Below the pieces are notes generated by a model. It made no database searches, had not been told where the DNA came from, and saw nothing but the letters and a program-made list of their open reading frames with translations. From the NCBI GenBank assembly GCA_030599705.1, contig JAUVNM010000003.1:1-21307 (forward strand): a stretch of 21,307 bases of DNA. Direction: 5' to 3'. Position 1 is the first letter of the stretch. Each line of letters opens with the position of its first letter. The stretch comes from Gammaproteobacteria bacterium. Lineage in GTDB: Bacteria; Pseudomonadota; Gammaproteobacteria; UBA9214. The position numbers were made by a program, and so were the translations under genes. Positions 16,239-21,307 of this stretch are shown one piece after another.

Positions 16239-16295
16239 CCGTTCGGTGGAACACCTCAGAGTGTGTGGTGGTTGTTCCGGGGGATGTAATCATAA

Positions 16296-16328
16296 ATGAT
16301 CGGGCCAGCAAACAATGGACATAAATGA
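16296..16328 (+). other. Possible 10-residue mini-ORF overlapping the fabZ start
   Basis: An out-of-frame ATG at 16296 opens a 10-codon reading frame (MIGPANNGHK, stop TGA 16326-16328) across the fabZ initiation codon. The best Shine-Dalgarno-like sequence of this spacer, GGGGGA (16279-16284), lies 11 bases before this ATG and 30 before fabZ's. An imperfect hairpin (GGAACA 16248-16253 with TGTTCC 16273-16278) lies just upstream. The mini-ORF could couple or limit fabZ translation, or be accidental; nothing in the peptide indicates a function. Confidence 0.25.
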
Positions 16329-16755
16329 CATACTTAAACATTTGCCGCACCGCTACCCGTTTTTGCTGATAGACCGGGTGACCGAGTTCCGGCAGGGCGA
16401 GTCACTGACGGGGATCAAGAACGTTACCTACAACGAGCCGTTCTTCCAGGGGCATTTTCCGCAGCGGCCGGTGATGCCGGGCGTATTGATCCTGGAAGCG
16501 ATGGCACAGGCAACCGGGTTGCTGGCTTTCCGCACACTTGGGAACACGGCTGACAGGGAAACCCTCTACTTCCTGGTCGGGATGAACAAGGTGCGCTTCA
16601 AGCAGCCGGTGGAGCCGGGTGACCAGCTGGTGATCACGGTAAATCTGATCAGGAAAAAGCGTGGCATCTGGATTTTTGACTGCAGCGCCAAGGTTGATGA
16701 CAAGCTGGTGTCATCCGCGGAAATCATGTGTACCGAGAGAGATATTAACTCTTGA
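16315..16755 (+). CDS. fabZ: 3-hydroxyacyl-[acyl carrier protein] dehydratase FabZ
   Basis: FabZ dehydrates 3-hydroxyacyl-ACP in fatty acid elongation and so competes with LpxA/LpxD for the same hydroxyacyl-ACP pool, which explains its place in the lpx cluster. The hot-dog fold is complete in 146 residues: HLPHRYPFLLIDRV at the start, the catalytic His in FFQGHFP (H47) and the catalytic Glu in PGVLILEAMAQ (E61). ATG 16315 gives the usual N-terminus (MDINDILKHLPHR), but no ribosome site lies at normal distance. The stop overlaps the TTG of lpxA. Confidence 0.96.
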   Translation: MDINDILKHLPHRYPFLLIDRVTEFRQGESLTGIKNVTYNEPFFQGHFPQRPVMPGVLILEAMAQATGLLAFRTLGNTADRETLYFLVGMNKVRFKQPVEPGDQLVITVNLIRKKRGIWIFDCSAKVDDKLVSSAEIMCTERDINS

Positions 16756-17522
16756 TCGACCCGCGGGCGGTCATTGATCCCGCTGCTGAACTGGCGGCCG
16801 ATGTCGATGTCGGGCCCTTTGCGGTCATCGGTCCGGATGTCGTCATTGATCCAGGTACCTGGGTCGGCCCCCATGCGGTAATCAATGGTCCGGCCCGTAT
16901 CGGCCGTGATAACAGGATTTACCAGTTTGCCTCGATCGGTGATGCTCCGCAGGACAAGAAATATGCGGGAGAGCCGACCCGGCTGGAGGTGGGGGACCGC
17001 AATGTGATCCGCGAGTTCGTCACCATCAACCGCGGTACGATACAGGATGAAGGTGTTACCCGAATCGGCGACGACAACTGGATAATGGCCTATGCACACA
17101 TAGCACATGATTGCCGGGTCGGTAGCCAGGTGGTGTTCTCGAACAGTGCATCGCTTGCCGGTCATGTGAGGGTTGACGATTTCGCGACCCTTGGCGGTTT
17201 CACGCTGGTCCACCAGCACTGTGCAATCGGTTCCTACGCGTTCACTTCATTTGGCAGTGTGATCGGCAAGGATGTCCCCCCGTTTATCACGGTAGCCGGC
17301 AACCCGGCACATGAGCAGGGGCTGAATGCCGAGGGGCTGAAGCGCCACGGATTCTCCGAGGCGTCGCGCAATGTGCTGCGCCAGTCCTACCGGATAATCT
17401 ATCGCTCGAACCTGTCCCTGCAGGAAGCCAGTGACCGGTTACGGGAGCTCGATGACCCTGACGGGGAAGTCGCCATGCTGGTGAACTTCCTTGCCAGTCA
17501 GAAGCGCGGTCTGGTCAGGTAG
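16752..17522 (+). CDS. lpxA: UDP-N-acetylglucosamine O-acyltransferase
   Basis: LpxA starts lipid A synthesis by moving a 3-hydroxyacyl chain from ACP to UDP-GlcNAc. The 256-residue protein is a trimeric hexapeptide-repeat beta-helix with a C-terminal helical domain. Family landmarks are present: YQFASIGDAPQDKKYAGEPT, the catalytic base H119 in YAHIAHDCRVG, H138 in LAGHVRVDDF, and YRIIYRSNLSL near the end. The start must be TTG 16752 (MIDPRAVIDP), overlapping the fabZ TGA as TTGA. The position aligned to the E. coli acyl-chain ruler Gly173 is Phe167 here (TSFGSVIG), which suggests a chain shorter than C14 (see findings). Confidence 0.96.
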   Translation: MIDPRAVIDPAAELAADVDVGPFAVIGPDVVIDPGTWVGPHAVINGPARIGRDNRIYQFASIGDAPQDKKYAGEPTRLEVGDRNVIREFVTINRGTIQDEGVTRIGDDNWIMAYAHIAHDCRVGSQVVFSNSASLAGHVRVDDFATLGGFTLVHQHCAIGSYAFTSFGSVIGKDVPPFITVAGNPAHEQGLNAEGLKRHGFSEASRNVLRQSYRIIYRSNLSLQEASDRLRELDDPDGEVAMLVNFLASQKRGLVR

Positions 17523-17543
17523 CGGTAACCGGGACGGGATGAA

Positions 17544-18716
17544 ATGAACACCGGAGCCCATCCACTGCATGTCGGGATTGTCGCGGGTGAACCGTCGGGG
17601 GATATGCTCGGCGACGGGATTATCACGGCAATCCGTGAACAGGTGCCGAATGCCGTGTTCGAGGGGATCGGTGGATCCAGGATGAATGATAACGGCTGTT
17701 TCAGCCTGTATCCCATGGAGCAGCTGTCGGTCATGGGTTTTACGGAGGTTGTTGGCCGCCTGCCCGCGCTGCTGTCGATGCGCAAGGAGCTGCGCAATCA
17801 TTTCCTCCAGACACCGCCCGACATATTCATCGGAATTGACGCGCCGGATTTCAACCTGCCGCTTGAAAAGGCTCTCAAGGAAGCGGGTATCCGCACGCTG
17901 CACTATGTCAGTCCTGCCGTCTGGGCCTGGCGCCGCTACCGGGCGCGAAAAATGGCGCAAAGCGCTGATTGTCTGTTGACGCTGTTTCCCTTTGAAGAAC
18001 AATTCTACCGGGGGCAGTCGCTGAGCGTTGAATGTGTCGGGCATCCACTGGCAGACAAGCTGGCGGATACGGCGGATTCCCGGGAAGCCCGTGATTATCT
18101 CGGGCTGGAAAGGGAACAGCCAACCGTGGCGCTGCTCCCGGGAAGCCGGGTCAGCGAGGTAAGGCAGCTGGCGCGCCCGTTTATCAAGGCAGCGGCCTGG
18201 TGTCACAAGCGCCGGCCGGACCTCAGGTTCGTGGTGCCGCTGGCAAGCGATGCCTGCCGGTCGACGTTCGAAAAGAGCCTGAAACAAAGCCGCAAGCAGC
18301 TGCCGATGACCCTCTTGAACGGCCAATCCCTGGAGGCCATGGCCGCGGCGAATGCCGTGATGCTGGCGTCCGGAACGGCCACCCTGGAATGCCTGCTGTT
18401 GAAGCGTCCGATGGTGGTCGCCTACCGGATGTCACCGGTGAGCTTCTGGATTGCCCGGTCGTTGGCAAAAACAGAGCATTATTCATTGCCTAACCTGCTG
18501 GCCGGACGACCGGTGGTCACCGAACTGATCCAGAGAAAAGTAACTCCCGGGCATCTTGGCCGGGAGCTGATGAAGCTGCTGGAAAACAGGCAGTATGCGG
18601 ATGAGATGTGTGCGGTGTTCTCGACAATCCATGACGCACTGCGGCGGGATGCAAACCGCACTGTGGCGGACAGGGTGCTGGAAATGACAGGACGCACTGG
18701 CCATGCAGCTGTCTGA
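17544..18716 (+). CDS. lpxB: Lipid-A-disaccharide synthase
   Basis: LpxB is a GT-B-fold, GT19 glycosyltransferase at the inner face of the membrane that condenses UDP-diacylglucosamine with lipid X to form the disaccharide. The protein has 390 residues. It begins with the family motif GIVAGEPSGDMLG (about 11-23), continues with YVSPAVWAWRRYRARKMAQ and FEEQFYRG, and carries the UDP-sugar site in LLPGSRVSEV and ASGTATLECLLLKRPMVVAYR. Start ATG 17544 is 21 bp after lpxA with a GGGACGGGA ribosome site. The last 14 bp overlap rnhB. Confidence 0.96.
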   Translation: MNTGAHPLHVGIVAGEPSGDMLGDGIITAIREQVPNAVFEGIGGSRMNDNGCFSLYPMEQLSVMGFTEVVGRLPALLSMRKELRNHFLQTPPDIFIGIDAPDFNLPLEKALKEAGIRTLHYVSPAVWAWRRYRARKMAQSADCLLTLFPFEEQFYRGQSLSVECVGHPLADKLADTADSREARDYLGLEREQPTVALLPGSRVSEVRQLARPFIKAAAWCHKRRPDLRFVVPLASDACRSTFEKSLKQSRKQLPMTLLNGQSLEAMAAANAVMLASGTATLECLLLKRPMVVAYRMSPVSFWIARSLAKTEHYSLPNLLAGRPVVTELIQRKVTPGHLGRELMKLLENRQYADEMCAVFSTIHDALRRDANRTVADRVLEMTGRTGHAAV

Positions 18717-19299
18717 CACCCCGGGGGGGCTGCTGGCCGGCGTGGATGAGGCCGGCCGTGGCCCGCTGGCCGGCCCGGTCATTGCGGCCGCGGTCATCCT
18801 GGACCCGGAAAACCCGGTTGACGGCCTCAGGGACTCGAAACAGCTGACGGCGCGGCGCCGGGAAAGTCTGTATGAAGAAATTACCGGCACGGCAATCGCC
18901 TGGTCAGTCGGGCGTGCCGACGTGGAGGAGATTGACCGGATTAATATCCTGCAGGCAACCCTGCAGGCCATGCGGCGTGCGGTCGAACAGCTGGTGCCCG
19001 CGGCGACCCATGTGCTGGTCGATGGCAATCAGTGTCCGCCACTGACCTGTCCGGTCGAGGCCATCGTCAAGGGTGACAGCAAGGTCGCTGCAATCAGCGC
19101 GGCATCGATTATTGCGAAGGTGACCCGGGACCGGGAGATGATCGAGATGGACGGGCTGTATCCGGGATATGGTCTTGCCGGGCACAAGGGTTACCCGAGT
19201 TCCGCACACCTGGAGGCCCTGCAGCGACTGGGGGTGACGCCGATACACCGGCGTTCCTATGCCCCGGTCAGGAGGTTACTGAAAGGGTACATCCCCTGA
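18703..19299 (+). CDS. rnhB: Ribonuclease HII
   Basis: RNase HII nicks at ribonucleotides embedded in DNA, opening ribonucleotide excision repair, and cuts RNA-DNA hybrids. The 198-residue length is standard. The DEDD metal residues are D15 and E16 (AGVDEAGRGPLAGPV), D107 (LVDGNQCPP) and D125 (VKGDSKVAAISAASIIAKVTRD), with the substrate motif GRG at 18-20. It starts inside lpxB (14-bp overlap), so translation is coupled. It is the last gene of the canonical cluster here: the usual next gene, dnaE, is not in the window. Confidence 0.96.
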   Translation: MQLSDTPGGLLAGVDEAGRGPLAGPVIAAAVILDPENPVDGLRDSKQLTARRRESLYEEITGTAIAWSVGRADVEEIDRINILQATLQAMRRAVEQLVPAATHVLVDGNQCPPLTCPVEAIVKGDSKVAAISAASIIAKVTRDREMIEMDGLYPGYGLAGHKGYPSSAHLEALQRLGVTPIHRRSYAPVRRLLKGYIP

Positions 19300-19329
19300 T
19301 CGAGCGGGTTGCACCTTTCCAGCAAGGTC

Positions 19330-19490
19330 ACTCGAGGTCCAGGGTGATCTCTCAAGACACGCTGTAAATACTTCCCTGGTCGCTACCGGCATCCTGCCTC
19401 CCGCGACACTTATACATCCCTGAATTTCGTAAGCTCGATGGCCGCATCCCTGCGGCCAACGGTCTTGAGAAATTACCCTGGACCTCGAGT
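19330..19490. repeat. 161-bp element with 29-bp terminal inverted repeats (MITE-like)
   Basis: Bases 19330-19358 and 19462-19490 are inverted copies of each other with 27 of 29 positions matching (ACTCGAGGTCCAGGGT...CTCAAGAC against its complement). They bound a segment containing the left arm of a second inverted repeat. There is no ORF inside and no transposase in the window. No target-site duplication is obvious at the ends. The architecture fits a non-autonomous mobile element or a large structured repeat. Confidence 0.6.
19371..19460 (+). repeat. Hairpin-array repeat, left (inverted) copy
   Basis: This arm pairs with 19551-19642. The core 19390-19422 is a perfect 33-bp inverted match to 19590-19622, and clear similarity extends on both sides. 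Inside it is the hairpin GGCCGCA-TCCC-TGCGGCC (19440-19457, perfect 7-bp stem) and a GGCA-type stem (19388-19398). It lies inside the 161-bp element. Confidence 0.75.
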
Positions 19491-19550
19491 AACTGCGGAT
19501 GTTTTCGCGTCAGGCAATCCGGTGTCCCCGGTAGGCCCCCTTGTAAGGGA

Positions 19551-19642
19551 CATCGGCTTCAGGGATGAAGCCGTTGAGCGTACGACATACAGGGATGTAT
19601 AAGTGTCGCGGGAGGCAGGATGCCGGGAGCGAGCAGGGGAAG
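19551..19642 (-). repeat. Hairpin-array repeat, right copy
   Basis: This is the inverted partner of 19371-19460. Read on the plus strand it holds three successive hairpins with a common loop: GGCTTCA-GGGA-TGAAGCC (19555-19572), ATACA-GGGA-TGTAT (about 19587-19600) and GGCA-GGA-TGCC (about 19614-19624). Between the two copies the first hairpin differs at four positions, which form two compensated base pairs. The spacing between hairpin and 33-bp core is 17 nt in both copies. Confidence 0.75.
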
Positions 19643-19729
19643 TGCCATATGATAAATACCTGTATAAACCGGGAACCGGTGTCAGGTATGCTGGCAGATA
19701 ATACTGAATGAACAGGACGAACCTGAACT

Positions 19730-20932
19730 GTGCCAGTACATAACCGTGTCAGAGTCTCCCACGCCGTGCAAATACCCGACCGGGTGCGGCTCAGTCGCTA
19801 TTTGAAGGCACCCGAACTGGGGCCTCGTATCCTGTTTTTCAGCGGCGGCACGGCCCTCACCGCTACGAGTCGTGTATTAAAACGGTATACGCACAACTCT
19901 ATACACCTGGTAACCCCCTTTGATTCCGGTGGCAGTTCGGCAACACTCCGGCAAGCCTTCTCCATGCCGTCTATTGGCGACCTCCGCAGCCGGCTGGTAG
20001 CTCTCGCAGATGAAAATATTACCGGGCATCCGGAGGTTTACCGGTTATTTACCTATCGCTTTCCCGGTGATCAACCGGCCAGCGACCTGTTGACGAGACT
20101 CGATCTGATGATCAGGGGCAAGGAACCGCTGGTGGCCGCAATCACCAACCCCATGCGCCGGCTGATCAGGAACCAGTTAGGCTATTTCCGGGAGGCCATG
20201 CCGGATAATTTCGACCTGCATGGCGCCAGTATCGGCAACCTGATTCTTGCCGGTGGTTACCTGAACAACCACAAGCACCTGGACCCGATCATTTTCCTGT
20301 TCTCGAAACTGGTCAACGTGCTCGGCATGGTGCGCGCCGTGGTCAATGATGATCTGCACCTGGCAGCGGATCTGGAGGACGGCAGTTGCGTGCCCGGCCA
20401 GCAGCGGTTGACCGGCAAGGAAGTCGCACCACTGGAATCCCCCGTCAGCCGGCTGTTCCTGTCCAGCCATCCCGACAAGCCGGTACCCGCGAAAGCGGAA
20501 ATTCGCAAAAAGAACCGGCGACTGATCGAGCAGGCAGAACTCATCTGCTACCCTCCCGGCAGTTTCTATTCAAGCCTGATAGCCAACCTGCTGCCGACCG
20601 GGGTCGGTTCGGCCATCGCCGGGGCCGATTGCCCCAAAGTCTACATTCCCAATCTCGGGCAGGATCCGGAACAACTCGGGATGACCCTGGACAGTTCCGT
20701 CCAGACCCTGCTCAATTACCTGCACGCCGATAATACGAACAAGTGTCCCAACGGGAAACTGCTGGATTTTGTGCTGATTGACAGCAAGCGGGGTAAATAT
20801 CCATCCTACCTGTCATCCCCGGTCATGCAGGAACCCGGTATCCGGATTATCGATACCCACCTGGTCAGCGGGAAGAGCGCCCCGTATTATGATGCTGAAC
20901 TGCTGGTTTCCGCCTTGCTGTCACTGACCTGA
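19730..20932 (+). CDS. CofD/YvcK-superfamily protein (GAK-system CofD-like)
   Basis: The 400-residue protein carries the glycine-rich blocks of the CofD/YvcK superfamily, whose members include 2-phospho-L-lactate transferase of F420 synthesis and the UDP-sugar-binding cell-wall regulator YvcK. Blocks: FFSGGTAL (36-43), PFDSGGSSATLR (63-74), GDLRSRLVALAD (83-94), LHGASIGNLIL (163-173), NDDLHLAADLEDGS (206-219) and CYPPGSFYSSLIANLLPTG (273-291). The RYTHNSIHLVTPFDSGGSS wording and the length recall the CofD-like protein of GAK systems (seen with an ATP-grasp enzyme and an HprK-related kinase), but neither partner is in view. Start GTG 19730 is the first codon available (TGA at 19724-19726), with AGGA 12 bases upstream. 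The substrate is unknown. It converges on the next gene with 2 bp between stops. Confidence 0.8.
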   Translation: MPVHNRVRVSHAVQIPDRVRLSRYLKAPELGPRILFFSGGTALTATSRVLKRYTHNSIHLVTPFDSGGSSATLRQAFSMPSIGDLRSRLVALADENITGHPEVYRLFTYRFPGDQPASDLLTRLDLMIRGKEPLVAAITNPMRRLIRNQLGYFREAMPDNFDLHGASIGNLILAGGYLNNHKHLDPIIFLFSKLVNVLGMVRAVVNDDLHLAADLEDGSCVPGQQRLTGKEVAPLESPVSRLFLSSHPDKPVPAKAEIRKKNRRLIEQAELICYPPGSFYSSLIANLLPTGVGSAIAGADCPKVYIPNLGQDPEQLGMTLDSSVQTLLNYLHADNTNKCPNGKLLDFVLIDSKRGKYPSYLSSPVMQEPGIRIIDTHLVSGKSAPYYDAELLVSALLSLT

Positions 20933-20934
20933 AG

Positions 20935-21307
20935 TTACCTTTCCTCACTGGCCGGAGCACCGTCAGGAAGGCGTATATTGACCTGGTCAATGTGGCGCTC
21001 CGATGCCTTGACAATCCTGACTTCCAGATTGTCGATTGTGAAGGTTTCATTCTCGCGGGGAATATATTCCGTATGGCTCAGGATCCACAGGCTCACCGTA
21101 TCGGTTGGTTTGCCGGGGAGATCCAGCCCGAAAAACTCCTCGACAACACGCAGTTCCGCAGTCCCGTCCACGGCCAGTTCGTTTTCAGAGACCGGGGTCG
21201 CAACGCTCGGCGTGACGTCGCTTTCATCGTAAATCTCGCCGACCAGTTCTTCCAGCAAGTCCTCGAGGGTAACGATGCCGCGTACCACGCCGTATTCATC
21301 TACCACA
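20935..21307 (-). CDS. CBS / CorC_HlyC-domain protein, C-terminal part (5' end outside window)
   Basis: The visible 122 residues begin in the last helix-strand of the second CBS domain (VDEYGVVRGIVTLEDLLEELVGEIYDE). They continue with a CorC_HlyC transporter-associated domain (about 45-115: ELAVDGTAELRVVEEFFGLDL, FTIDNLEVRIVKASERHIDQVNIRL). This pair occurs in CorC-type Mg/Co efflux regulators and in the larger DUF21/CNNM-type membrane proteins. Which of the two this is depends on the missing N-terminus. The frame is open to the window edge, so the GTG at 21306 is an internal codon, not the start. Confidence 0.85.
   Translation of the reverse strand, partial: VVDEYGVVRGIVTLEDLLEELVGEIYDESDVTPSVATPVSENELAVDGTAELRVVEEFFGLDLPGKPTDTVSLWILSHTEYIPRENETFTIDNLEVRIVKASERHIDQVNIRLPDGAPASEER

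Larger units (their letters stand above)
19300..19729. other. Gene-free, hairpin-rich intergenic block
   Basis: No plausible gene is found in these 430 bp on either strand. Almost all of it is accounted for by two sets of interlocking inverted repeats and at least three small hairpins that share a GGGA/TCCC-type loop (listed separately). The last 90 bp (19641-19729) hold AT-richer sequence with TATAAA (19663-19668) and GATAAT (19697-19702) boxes that could serve as -10 elements for the next gene, but neither has a recognisable -35 box. Confidence 0.7.

Noticed and set aside
19300..19400. Remnant of dnaE after rnhB
   Set aside because: No frame in the gap resembles the PHP or polymerase domain; the space is repeat sequence.
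19330..19642. CRISPR array
   Set aside because: The repeats are inverted and hairpin-forming, not regularly spaced direct repeats, and no cas gene is present.

Overview
The window is chromosomal DNA of a gammaproteobacterium. Evidence: the order rpsB-tsf-pyrH-frr-uppS-cdsA-dxr-rseP-bamA-skp-lpxD-fabZ-lpxA-lpxB-rnhB, with map-glnD divergent upstream, is the classical gammaproteobacterial translation / isoprenoid / outer-membrane cluster. The placement of dxr after cdsA (not between frr and uppS) matches the pseudomonad-type arrangement rather than the enteric one. The DNA is moderately GC-rich throughout, and no codon-usage break is obvious in the core. The sequence alone does not let me name a genus; an environmental, non-enteric lineage is most likely.

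Layout. (1) 1-1000: accessory edge with a C-terminal piece of an EamA/DMT-type transporter, a small VOC/glyoxalase-fold protein overlapping it, and two copies of a palindromic intergenic repeat. (2) 997-4470, minus strand: glnD (PII uridylyltransferase/uridylyl-removing enzyme) preceded by map (methionine aminopeptidase). (3) 4471-6783: divergent control region with a good extended -10 promoter and a structured leader, then rpsB and tsf, closed by a strong intrinsic terminator. (4) 6784-19299: a very compact run (ATGA, GTGA-type and TTGA stop/start overlaps are frequent) covering nucleotide metabolism and ribosome recycling (pyrH, frr), undecaprenyl-PP and CDP-diacylglycerol synthesis (uppS, cdsA), the MEP pathway (dxr), envelope stress proteolysis (rseP), outer-membrane protein assembly (bamA, skp), and the first steps of lipid A synthesis (lpxD, fabZ, lpxA, lpxB), ending with rnhB. 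(5) 19300-19729: a gene-free 430-bp block filled with interlocking inverted repeats and hairpins. (6) 19730-20932: a CofD/YvcK-superfamily protein resembling the CofD-like component of GAK systems. (7) 20935-21307, minus strand: 3' end of a CBS/CorC_HlyC-type gene.

The genes in blocks 3-4 serve growth-coupled envelope building: uppS, dxr, cdsA and the lpx/fabZ genes make lipid carriers and lipid A, while bamA/skp/rseP fold and monitor outer-membrane proteins. Usual conservation ends at rnhB: dnaE, which normally follows, is absent and replaced by the repeat block and the CofD-like gene.

I see no convincing new multi-gene system. The most unusual items are the interlocked hairpin/inverted-repeat block before the CofD-like gene, the CofD-like gene without any partner in view, the long lysine/alanine/proline tail on ribosomal protein S2, and a Phe at the acyl-chain 'ruler' position of LpxA. 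No tRNA, rRNA, CRISPR array, transposase or phage gene was found.
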